Below are positions 1-11,473 of a stretch of DNA of 60,000 bases, piece by piece. This DNA is from Apostichopus japonicus (lineage: Eukaryota > Echinodermata > Holothuroidea > Aspidochirotida > Stichopodidae), in assembly GCF_037975245.1 (NCBI RefSeq), contig NC_092568.1, positions 7,363,501 to 7,423,500 of the forward strand, written 5' to 3'. Position 1 is the first letter of the stretch, and the number at the start of each line of letters is the position of its first letter. Made by a program: the position numbers and the translations under genes. The notes under the pieces were generated by a model. It was given only the letters and a program-made list of their open reading frames with translations. It was not told the DNA's origin and ran no database searches.

Positions 1-3000
1 CGGTACTTATCACACCACAGTGCAATGTCTGCACATTAATACAGTATTGCAGTCAGTACTATGGACAATGTCTTCATTCCTTGCTTATCTGTCTCCTAAC
101 AACCTTAGCACTCCCGTTCTACCGTGCCTAGTTCTGTAGTGCCGGTATCGCACAAGCAGAGCACTGTACTGTACACTTGTACTGTACACTTGTACTTCAC
201 AGTACATACAGTACAGTACTATACAGTTACGCAGTCAGTTCTATGGACTGTTGTAGTACATCCTACAGTACATACAGCAGTGGATCTGTGAAAAATGGTG
301 TAAGTTTGAATGTCTACTGTACCTTCGAGGTCTCTTAACAAGTTACCAAGAGAATGGAAGTATAAATCAGTGTATAATATTCTGCAAACTCCTACTGAGC
401 CAACCTTTAATTACATCATACTGTAGTAAGCTATACTGTAGATGATTCGTATGAAGTGGATGGAATTGTGGACAATTTTAGAAAAGACTAAGAATGATTG
501 CAAAATATGATTTTCTAGAGTGCAAACCCGTCAGATGTATAAAGCATTTATAATCAACTTGTTATCCCATTAGACAACAGTTTGAACTGATATGATACAG
601 TATAGGTGTATGTAATTCATATGTTGGTCATGTATCACATTTAATCTTATCTGATACTGATGACAGATTTCCTGTGTCATGAGACAAAAAGAAATAGAAA
701 GAAAGGATCCAGGAAAAGGATACTCGTATTTATCAAATTTCAACAGTTGTTATGTTCATCTTAAATCAGCTGTATTGCTGAAACAAAAGCTTTATACTAT
801 AAAGTTGTACAGTATGTTGACTTTGTACAGGTACCAGTTGCGCCACACCTACTGTACGTAGTAGGTGTTGCATCCTCCGAACAATAGCCTACTAAGGCTT
901 GGTCTTTAAGCCCCCACCACTAGTTGGTGGTCCTCCCGGGACTATCCCCTCCCCCCACCCAAAGGAGGTATAATTGTGCAGTGCCCAGGGAGCGAGGGCG
1001 TAGTGCTAGAACATTCCAATTTGTAGTTAGGTAGATGGGAAAGTGCAGATCTGTGGAGTGGGAGACAGGTAGGTATGATCGCTCGTAAATCCCAAAACCA
1101 GTAAGTTTTGGGGGAACACATTCGCGCAACTGCATATTAAAAACTCGGTTATAAGTCATTAGGTTAAAAGTTGTAAATTTATTAAATTGCCCAATCAGAC
1201 AACATTGGTATTTACTGTACAATGTACTTTATTTACTGTTTGTCATCTGTCATTCAGGAATAGTGAAACAAACTACATTGTGATGTTTCACACTTTTTGT
1301 ACTTTGTGCTCAGTTTATTGACTTCAAATGTAACACTGGGAGATGTTACTTTACATGTACATTGCAAGACACGCCTGCAATTTTGTTTTAATGTTCGTAT
1401 CAATATATAGCATCACATAGAACCCTGGTATTAGAACCTATCTGTTTGGTGATCCCAATTATCACCTTTGTTACCTTCGTGACCTCTAGTGGCAGATATT
1501 GTGGCCTATTGAAGGTGTCTAACAGGGAGGGGGTATTCCCCTCCCGTACCCTTTGAGAATTTTTATTTAATATTATTAACAGTGCTTTAGTTGCAAAGTG
1601 GTGTTATGTGTATTAAAATGGTCTGAAATAATTATTTAAATTTAAAACTTTGCAAATACATACACTATATATACACTGCTCAGTTTAAATGAGAAACCCT
1701 GCAAAAACGAAGAGATATATTTTGAAGATGTGTGATCACATTTGGTTTACTTTCGCTTGCACAGTTGTCTGAAACTGTGCCGTTATTTCCTGTGGATACA
1801 GTAAGCTGACACACTCTCACATCATCCCTGGTTCTTCTGGATGGAACCTGAACTGTTACCTATAGGCTACCGTACTGTATCAATTGCTCTTTTTGCTATT
1901 CCCACCTGCTAAATAAAGTGCACATTGAATTGAAGTATCTGGCAACATTTTTTGTTTTTATTCTCACCATTGCAACCAAATTTAATGCAATTGTTACAGG
2001 TACAGGTATGTTGGTAGTGTTGTTGACATTTCACAATACCAGTGTCAATTGAACAACAGAAGGTTGTTAATTGAATTAATAAAGCGTCCAGGAAGGTAAT
2101 TTGCAAACTTCTGGACATGCTGTTCTATTACTTGAGCTATATTATGCATCGTCATCACTCATCAGTGAGATTTAAATTGGTGTCGTAATACCGTAGAGTT
2201 TGTTTATCACCAAGAGTTTGGCAACTCAACAAATTGAAAATCAGGTTAATTAGTTTCTTGGAATTGATTCAACTGTTCGCCGTTCTACCTGAGGTGTTCT
2301 TGGCCAAATCTGATTTACCTTTCAGTATCAATTAATAATTATATGAGGTAATTAATTATGGATAATTCCATCTCCATGTTGTAATGCTATGCCAGAAAAC
2401 TGGGCGCAAGATACGGGTCTACTAATGCATTCATGTCTCACGATTATAGGAATTAAAACTAACTGTACTTAATAGCCAGATGTCCATAGCATAATGACTT
2501 TAAGGTTGTCATATAATGCTAATCTGAGAAAGGCAGTACAGTTCTGTATGTACGTATGTATGTGTGTACGTACTGTATGTTTGTGTAATTTACAACCTGT
2601 GGTTTATTTGAAGAGCTCCAGATGGCACAAATTAATGTCAATTTTAGTCATTGTTAGCATCAACATATGAACTGTATCGACAGTTAGTCTATAGTCTCTA
2701 CACAGTACATGCTCTTACAGTGGTACATTGTGGGAGTTTCAGAATCTGACGTTGCAGTTTCATGTACTATTAAACAATTTAAAACAAACCTGCTTATGTC
2801 AGACTTAGATGCTTTGACTAAATAACTTGCTCGTGTTTGACGTCAGGACAAAACTTGTTAAAACAAGACTTCATTTGTTGTGATAATGTATTTCTCTACC
2901 TGTACCACTTTTCTGACATTGTTTTGTGTACTGGTCTACTGCTTGTGCTACTATCTGTTGAGTTTGCACCTAGCCAAGACTTACTGTACTTTCTTTCTGT

Positions 3001-5436
3001 TTTCCACTCTCATGTTTTTTTTCCTCTTAAAAAAACTAGCAAACAATGTTACAAAATGGTGTTTTAGATTGCCTGTTTTTTTTTGTATGGGTGGGTGTAG
3101 TGCTTCTCATTGATTCATTGCATCATTTGAAACCAAAAGAAAGGAAAAAAACATATCTTTTTTGACCAGCTGTTTACATACTTCCTTCCTTCTCCTTTCC
3201 TATAGCTTGCAGTAAAATAATACAGTCAATTAAAATTAATTACTCCATTGAGTATTTCTAGCTAAATTGGAATTTCCAAAAAGTTTCTATCAAGATTATT
3301 TTTTTTAAAAGAAGTCCCTAATATGGTTTATATTGCTCAGTCAAATTCTTCATAAGGAAACAGTTTCACATCCTATGGTTAGTTTTGGTCTTGATGGTTA
3401 TTTTGATATATGTCGGTTATATACTTGAGAACTTAAGAAGCTAAATGCAGTTGGGCAGACATGAGGGATGGTGTACATGCAGGGAGTGTAATGATATCCC
3501 TTAAACAGCTCTGCCAGAGGTAGTAAAATTATTTTTCTTACCCCCCTCGGCCCGGCAGCTGTTCATGAAATATAATTTATGAAAGTCTAAAATGAGTATG
3601 AGCAGTATGAGACTGGTTAATATCCAGAAAGTTCAACAGGAAAAGTTGTGCTTAATACCCAGTAGTCTCTTGTATGTACAGTATGTACAGTACAGTAGGT
3701 TTGTATTGAAGCAGCGTAGTGGGTACTGTACATATTGTATGTCATATATAAGAAGGATCACACATATTACATATACTAGTACTGATAACATGGGGTGTCT
3801 CCAAACCTTGTTATTTGTACATTGATTAGTTTCTGTTAGCAGCCCCCTGTGATAGACAAAATATTGATAAATCTATGAAAAGGATAAAATGACTTAGGAT
3901 TGTAGTAGGTACAGTAGTAGTGAATATGAATTCCCTATGGTTTTGGACTATTTATTATTTTCATTAAAATATAATTGGTGGTGATATAAAAAGTATAGTT
4001 CAGAGGTAAAATTTATGTTTGACAATGTCCAGGGAAATATAAATCTACAGTTATTTAAAAAAGCATCGTGGTATTGGGTTTTATTTTTATTTTTTACGTG
4101 CCTATTTTCAAGATTCAGTATGTCTTGTGTAATATATGTATTGTAGAATTAGTGAAATTGAATCAAACAGGTACAGTATGATATCATATGTGTAATAGAT
4201 GGTTCAGTTACAAAAGAGGGGGCAGGGGGGGGGGCGGAGGAGGTGGAAAAAAAAGTTTTTTCTTCAAAATTTGGATTTTTTTCTGTAGACCTAAGTGGAT
4301 CCATACATGTACAGTATATACGTGTCATCTTCATTGCTATCATAATTCAGCATACTGTAACAACCCCAGTAAAAATTGGAATTGCACTCAATCTAGGGTT
4401 CGACTCAATACTAAGTTAAAAATATTAAAGGAAAAACATAACATACTTTGTCATTGTGCATCTACGTACAATGTGATATACCTGCTTGCTTTTTTAGGTT
4501 AATATTTGGTACAAAATGTATAAACTTCAAAATAAACAGCATTTTTTATTCATGTAGGAATTGTGAATGAAAATATTTACACTGTGACTGATGATGAACT
4601 TGCATTACAGGGCTCTCTATTGTACATTCCCCACTCACCTACTTATTGAACTGTGGTGAGGTTCTTATCTTGATGCCCCTCTCAAAGTTTACAACAAACC
4701 TTTCAAACTGAAGGGGAGTTTCCACTTTCAAAGCCTGGAATTCTTCAAATGACTCCATTGGTTTATATACATACAGTAGTATAGCTTGATAGGAATGCAG
4801 TCATTTGTGTATATTTAAGATTAGTAATGTTGATTGATGGACTGCCCAAGCACTGTACATGTATTCAGCACATTATGTATTAGGTGTGCTATGTTAGACG
4901 CAGTGTGAAGTCAGTACTGTGTGGCATATATATACTCGCTCTGGAGTTTGCTGTAAGTCATATTGATGTCATTAACTGCATTACAAACATGTTTGGAATG
5001 ATGGATGTTCACAAGTGGAGAAGCAGGGGGTGACTCATTGGTTACTTTGCCAGTACTGTGGTAGGCTAAAATGTACTGTACAGTAAGTAAGGCATTCATT
5101 TGTCATCATACACTGTATAACTATACCATACAGTACTGTAGTGTACTGTACTGTATTGTGCAGAAATTGTACTTTATTGCATTTCATTTTATGTGACATG
5201 GCAATGCAATAATTGGCAGCACAGGAACAATGTCTTGTTTAATCTGTCAAAGCAGCTCTTTGCATAAATTATAGTACATTGTCAGTTTAAAATGCCCCCC
5301 TTTTTTTTATCTGACTTGAATATATGCAAGTTTTATAATTTTCACAAAGACTGTTCACTTGTTTAGGAAGATATTTTGTTGACATATTGTACATTTGATG
5401 TATATTGATTTTTGTTTTTGTTTCTTTTCTTATTAG
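1..5436 (+). other. Intron (or 5' part) of the EHD-family gene; no exon seen
   Basis: This stretch lies upstream of the EHD terminal exon and ends in a clear acceptor (pyrimidine-rich, then TATTAG at 5431-5436). I looked for the preceding EHD exon, which in this family ends close to the motif RLAK, and found nothing like it in any + frame, so the intron probably runs past the left edge. Content is AT-rich intronic sequence with many TACAGTA/TACTGTA and GTAC words (for example 164-230, 2543-2580, 3675-3700, 5045-5155) and a poly-G tract near 4222-4240. No transposon ends were recognised. Confidence 0.6.
164..232. repeat. GTAC-rich low-complexity repeat
   Basis: Overlapping copies of TGTACTGTACACTTGTAC (a 13-base period seen about twice) run into further CAGTACATACAGTACAG words. 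The words are self-complementary around GTAC, so the tract is palindrome-rich. It is the densest of several such patches in the first 5.2 kb. Confidence 0.7.
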
Positions 5437-6135
5437 GTTCATGCCTATATCATCAGCACACTCCAGAAGAACATGCCTTCCATGTTCGGCAAGGATTCCA
5501 AAAAGAATCAGCTCATCCAAAACCTACACGAGACCTACCGTGAGGTGGAAAAGGAGCACGGCATCTCTCCCGGCGATTTCCCTCCCCTGGGCAAAATGAG
5601 GGAGCTCCTGAAAGAACACGACTTCACCAAGTTCCACCAGCTTCGCCCCAGACTAATTTCGAAGGTAGATAACATGTTAGCCAACGGTATGACCAAACTG
5701 ATGCAGATGATACCACAGGAGGAAGAGATGATGAAGACGGAGCATGTTATACGAGGCGGCGCTTTCCACCACACGGACAACAGCCCGTTCGCAGGAGGAG
5801 AGGGCGAGGGCGCTGACTACGGGAAGGGGGAACTCACCGATTGGGTGGTGAACGAGAAGATGGACAAGTATGAGAGTGAGTTTATGAAATTGGGCCCCGT
5901 CGATGGCAAGATCTCTGGCGCCACGGCCAAGAAGGAGATGGTGAAGAGCAAACTGCCAAACACCGTGCTGGGCCGCATCTGGAAGCTATCCGATGTCGAC
6001 AAGGATGGCAAGCTGGATCTGGAAGAGTGGGGTCTAGCCAGACATCTCATTGAGATTAAGCTGGAACAAAATGAGCTCCCAATGGACCTTCCACCCCATC
6101 TCATCCCTCCCTCCAAGAGAGAATTTTCAGAATAA
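5437..6135 (+). CDS. EHD1: EH-domain-containing protein (EHD family), terminal coding exon
   Basis: EHD proteins are dynamin-like ATPases that tubulate endosomal membranes and drive receptor recycling. This exon starts in phase 0 after TATTAG with VHAYIIS, the junction sequence typical of the family, and gives 232 residues to a TAA stop. Residues 1-90 are the end of the helical region (KDSKK, SPGDFPPLGKM, DNMLAN). A linker follows with an SPF tripeptide near residues 116-118. Residues about 133-230 are the EH domain: DWVV, the invariant KKEMVKSKLPN, the Trp in IWKLSDVD, and a canonical EF-hand loop DVDKDGKLDLEE (residues 186-197) for calcium. It ends LPPHLIPPSKREFSE. The ATPase domain is outside the window. 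Invertebrates usually have one EHD gene, so the number in the symbol is nominal; the family call is firm. Confidence 0.95.
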   Translation, partial: VHAYIISTLQKNMPSMFGKDSKKNQLIQNLHETYREVEKEHGISPGDFPPLGKMRELLKEHDFTKFHQLRPRLISKVDNMLANGMTKLMQMIPQEEEMMKTEHVIRGGAFHHTDNSPFAGGEGEGADYGKGELTDWVVNEKMDKYESEFMKLGPVDGKISGATAKKEMVKSKLPNTVLGRIWKLSDVDKDGKLDLEEWGLARHLIEIKLEQNELPMDLPPHLIPPSKREFSE

Positions 6136-6235
6136 TGAGGAGAGAATGTTAACGATATCTGGTCATTTTTGCTCTTTACTATGGACAGCTTTTCATCCGT
6201 CTAACAAAAAAGAAAGAAAGGAAAAAATAAATAAA
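6136..6235 (+). terminator. EHD1: Proximal 3' UTR and overlapping poly(A) signals of the EHD gene
   Basis: Two overlapping AATAAA hexamers lie at 6226-6231 and 6230-6235, about 90 bases after the stop codon. This would give a short 3' UTR. Longer 3' ends cannot be excluded from sequence alone. Confidence 0.55.
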
Positions 6236-7778
6236 TATTGGTGTAGCAAACCAGCATTTTCTACCCTTTTTGAGGTGTCATACTGCCCCTTCCCCATCCA
6301 CAGTGTGAAAATTGATTTAATTTTTTTGTTCTGACGATTTTTTGATGTTTGGAGTAGAATTAAGATATAATTGAATATCCACACCCCTTAAAATAGTTAG
6401 TTTTGACGGCCCTCGTGAAAACGTTTAAACAAGAAGTGAGTTTTCATCAATTAGGGATGAACGACAAGATAAATTACTGTAAATTTCAGTATTAACCAAT
6501 GTTGATTTTCTTCTGTTGGGAATCCTGAATCCACGATCGTCGGTCAGTCCCCCATGGTCAGGTTAACATCAATGTCAGTACATTCTCATGTAATGTTTGG
6601 TCTCACTTCTTCAAGGTTTCTGTCGTCTTACTTGGACCTTTTTTTTATCTTAACGAGCACCATGAGAGTCCTTACAAAGAGTGGTTGATAAATTGAGATA
6701 CAATATAAGAGTGAAAGAAATTATATAGTGAAACTAGTATTGATACTACTGTACACTACACTCTGAATCATTTAGTACTACTATATACAAGTTTATTCTC
6801 AGTTATTATACATGCCTTTCTTTCTTATTTTTTCCCCTTTGTAACCCTCCAGTGTAACCTGCTTGAGTAATGAACTCTTTATCTTCTTTCATTTACTTTG
6901 CTTTATTTCTCTGTCTCTCTCTCAGTACATTACACTATATTGAATTTATTTGATGGTACTATTATTTACTATAAATTTTAATCCTGGAGGTATAGATGCA
7001 ATTTACATCATTTACATCCACTAACATTTTGTTATTCCCAAGGAATACATTTGTAATTTTTTTTTTATTGTTTCATTACTCTCTAACAACAGTTTTTGTT
7101 TTTTTCTTTTCTTTTTGAGGTGGGGTTGATTGGGGGGGGGGGGTGGGGGGGATGCAGGATGTTAGTACAGAAGTATGACAGAATTAATTTTTCAAAGTGT
7201 TTACTATGAAATGGTTCTACAAGATTATATTCAAAGAGTAACAATGATTGCTGATGTCACAAACTCTTTTAAAGTTGTCATCAAGTCTACGTTGCAGAAA
7301 GTTAGAAACAATTGTTGTATTTTCTCCCATATTTACGGGACATAGTGTTTACTGGCACACATATCGTTTTCCTATGGTACCGAGAACTATCTTGTTACAG
7401 ATCTGTGGTTATTCAAGTTATGGTTGGACTTGATGTCAAAGGTAGTGCTCACTTGATAATGTTAACATTTTGTGGAATAATGAATGAATGGCATGCTTGC
7501 AGCCAGATTTAAAAGTCATTGAAATAGGTGGTCAAGAAAACATGGTTTTATGAACCTGATATAGATTGAAAGCTTTGGCAGCTAACATTGATTTTACATG
7601 GAAACCATTTACTTTTTCTCTTTTTCATTTGGGGTGGGGGGAGGTGGGTGGGGTGGGGTTTGGATATATTTCAGTCTGACTGTATCACCCAAAATTGTAA
7701 AACTTGTCATGTCAGCTACAGTACACAATGATGCAAAGTTCAACAGATTACATTAACTGTACATTAACTATAGGTTGC

Positions 7779-8157
7779 ATTCTGTAATATGTGTGCATTC
7801 TCTTCATGTTGCATGTTACATTCTGTAATATGTGTGCATTCTCTTCATGTTACATTCTGTAATGTGTGTGCATTCTCTTCATGTTGCATGTTACATTCTG
7901 TAATATGTGTGCATTCTCTTCATGTTGCATGTTACATTCTGTAATATGTGTGCATTCTCTTCATGTTACATTCTGTAATGTGTGTGCATTCTCTTCATGT
8001 TGCATGTTACATTCTGTAATGTGTGTGCATTCTCTTCATGTTGCATGTTACATTCTGTAATATGTGTGCATTCTCTTCATGTTACATTCTGTAATGTGTG
8101 TGCATTCTCTTCATGTTGCATGTTACATTCTGTAATATGTGTGCATTCTCTTCATGT
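7779..8157. repeat. Minisatellite with 116-bp higher-order structure
   Basis: Ten units occur head to tail, all beginning ATTCTGTAAT. Full units are 41 bp and short units are 34 bp, the short ones lacking 7 bp (GCATGTT) near the end. Lengths run 41, 34, 41 three times (starts 7779, 7895, 8011), then a 31-bp partial unit at 8127. The true period is therefore a 116-bp trimer repeated three times. Units differ by an A/G at position 11. Open frames across it are repeat artefacts. Confidence 0.95.
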
Positions 8158-11100
8158 GGCAGACTTCTATATTTGGTTCCATCCTTTTTAAAGGATTGAT
8201 TGCCACAAACAATAACAACATTAAATTTTTCAACACAGAGGTCAAAGAAAAGAAAACTGTTATTTACAAAAAGACCAAACTTTAATGAAACCATGACAAC
8301 TCTGAAATAGCTTATTTCGTTCATCGTACAGTCGTGTACCTTCCTTCGTTTCCTGGTTTGGTATTGAATGACGTTTCTAGAGCTTGCTCGTGACTGACAG
8401 CGAAGGAAATGAAAAGCTTTTGACAACAAACTATAGCCATAACTACAGCCATAAGTTGCTCTTACCTATTAAGATCTATGTAGACTCAACTATTTTTATT
8501 TTACCCAACAGATTACCACTTTATGCTATTGTGAATTACAAATAAATTGAAACCTATAAAAACTTAACCTGCATTCTTCTTTGGTGTTTTATACATGTTT
8601 ATCTTAAGAAACTGGTTGAAGTTTTTTCAAAAGACACATGAATCCTAGACCTATCACACCAGGAGCCGATCCAAGGGTGGAGGTGGGGAAGGGGCTGCAT
8701 CCCCTCCCCTCTTCAACCCCATGAGAAATATGTTAATAGCACGACCTTGTGTGTAGTCCGAATTTATAGCCTAAATTTGTCTCAGAATGCACCATTTCAA
8801 TTCCAAAATGTTTGCTTTTTTTCTGAGGGAAGGAAGGGGGGGGGGTGGGGGGATCAAAGTTGTAAGGCGAATCAAAAGAAACAATTGGACACAAACATCG
8901 TTGTAGAGATTATATATTGGTTGTAGAGACATACAGTATCACTAGCACAAAATAAAGCAGTATTTTGCTTTGATGCTTGGTTTGTAATCAGTTTACAAAA
9001 ATGTACAGATCATTATCAATCCATCTATAATCCCCCTCTCTACCCTCCCCCCCTCCATCCCACCCACTGCCTCTAAATCAGTCTGGAACATCTGGTTATA
9101 TACCCACCACATACCTGCCTAATTGATTTTATAAACTAAGGGAGGTTTACAATTTTCCATCTGAAAAAAATCAGAAAATTCTGAGAATAGGTCAATAACT
9201 TACTAAAACAAGAGTCAAAGTGATATAAACAAGGAGAAACAACCAATGTTTGGGTTTTACACATCATCAATGAATATAACATATGCTATGTAACGAGAAA
9301 CCTGTGCTAACGGTAGCACTGCAGATCAACAAGAATTTCTTACGATTATTTCTTGAAAAAACATTGAAGTGGGTTTCCCAGTTGCAAATTCAAAACGCAT
9401 GTAAAACATGCACAGAGCTCATTTCTGATTTTCTGACTGAAAAACGTCAGAAACTGTCGGTTAAAACCGGACGTGTTGGTGGGTCTGTATCCACTCCACA
9501 GGCAGTTAAACCATAATCTGCTATTATGCAAAGTTTCAGGCCAATTTTCAAAGTCCCAGACTAATTTTCTCTTACTCTTTCTGCCTCCAATATTCAAACT
9601 GAAATTGGTCCACTATGAAATATGACAGTTTTTAGAAACGAAACCATTTTCAGTGTCATCACTTGTCTGCACTTGACTATCCAGGAATTAATTACAGTGT
9701 TACATTATGTTTACATACATTGTGTAAATAAATTCTGACATTCCTCCCCAACAGACAATTCGTTAATGGTTAATTATGATATCAATGACCTTTCACCAGC
9801 ACTAATCCAGCAATCTTTGATGGGCATGAGTAGCTTTGGATTTAAGAGGCATCTCATCCACAAGCCACTTTAGTTGTTGCCAGGTATGAACTCATTTACA
9901 GCTTGTCTAAAGTGAGACTTCAACAATTTGTGTACTTTCTGTGATAGAAATGATTTGTGATCTACAAGTTTTATTTATGAATAAGGATAAGAACAGTATT
10001 CCAGTTTGCAAAGTTTGGATGACTTTGGATGTGATCAATATGATTTGAAGTTGTATCTGAGAACAATTTCATTTCAAATCAAAGTATTCTATAACTAACT
10101 CTAATATATTAACATTATGTGGTGCCAAATTTAACCCCCCAAAAAAATGTAAAATGGTGTCCTAAACTTTCAAAATTTGACCTAATTGTAATGTCATTTT
10201 GACCAATACTCAGTGGTTACTTTGGAAAACATAATGGAAACTAACTATGAAACATATAAAAAATGGGAGTAAATTTCATTTTAGGTTATTGCATTTGAGA
10301 AACATTACCTTATTAGGGTTTGTGACAAAGTGTTTCAGATTACATAGGTGGGGGAGGCCATGCCACCTGGCACAACCACCTACCCCATCCATCCCTCTTC
10401 CCTAGTTTTAGGGGGCCTGCTTATTTGCAGTTACCATTCATAAAATTCAATGCGCGTCTTAATCCCACATCCAGAACAATTGACTATATTCAGTAGATGG
10501 GAAACTAGATCTTAAGTAGAATGGAGATAGGTAAGAGAAGAACTCAGTCAATCTATAAGAATCACATCCTTTGGAAGGTCTTAAACCTGAAACATGATCT
10601 TGAATTAACTTGTATTCCAACGATAAACAATTAACAGATGACGCAACATATAAGTGCAATCTGATAACATGATGGCAGCAGCATATAACAGTGATTATTC
10701 AGTACTGGCCATCCTTAGTCCCCATGGCGATCCTTCCTAGCTCCACCACTGGCCACTTACTCCCACCAAAAAAAGTCTGCCTCTCTACAGACTTTAACTC
10801 CATCCAGCTATTTGCTATTTAATCAGAAATGCATGATTCCCCTCAATAACTCAAATCTTTCACACCATTATTATCTTAACAATAATACCATTCATATCAC
10901 ATTCAGTTGAACCTACTCTATCCCTGTCCATGTCTTACATACATATCGTGGATTCTTCCAGGAAATTGACGGGCTGTTTGTGACCTTCTGATCAGCTGTG
11001 ATCTTCTGTGAGAAGACTGTCGTTTATGAGTGTCGTCACCTGTCCTGCTTCAGAGTGACTTTCAGGGTCCTGACGACTATGGTCGGCACCCTCAAGGTTC

Positions 11101-11382
11101 TTGCTGTTAGCAGTAGCTGTCCCATCGATGGCTCATCTGGATTAGAGAAAGAGGAAAGTAAATTGTTAAAAGATCCAAGACATGTCGAATCAGATCAAAT
11201 CGAGCCAGATTGCGTAGAACATAAATCTAGGGTGCTCCTCATTTCACACAATATGAATGTCTAATCTACAGAGATAATCTCTACTGCTACATACTGATCC
11301 AGTCTCGCTGCAGCGGGATTTCGCGGCTAGTGCAGCAGTTCTTTATGACACGGTGTCTAAGTCACTTTTCTCTTAGGAATGG

Positions 11383-11473
11383 AACTGGCAGGGGCAGTGA
11401 GGGAGGGGGCAGTGATGGGGAGGTGAGGGAGGGGGCAGTGAGGGGGAGAAGGAGGGAGGGAGAAGAAGTGAGG
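11383..11473. repeat. G-rich purine tract, short tandem units
   Basis: Irregular repeats of GTGAGGGAGGGGGCA with many runs of three to five G occupy about 90 bases. The + strand could form G-quadruplexes. No gene context. Confidence 0.7.

Noticed and set aside
7866-8191. Cys/His-rich repeat peptides
   Set aside because: They are translations of the minisatellite in different frames.
9283-9597. Overlapping open frames on both strands
   Set aside because: No motif, no splice context, no similarity recognised; consistent with chance.
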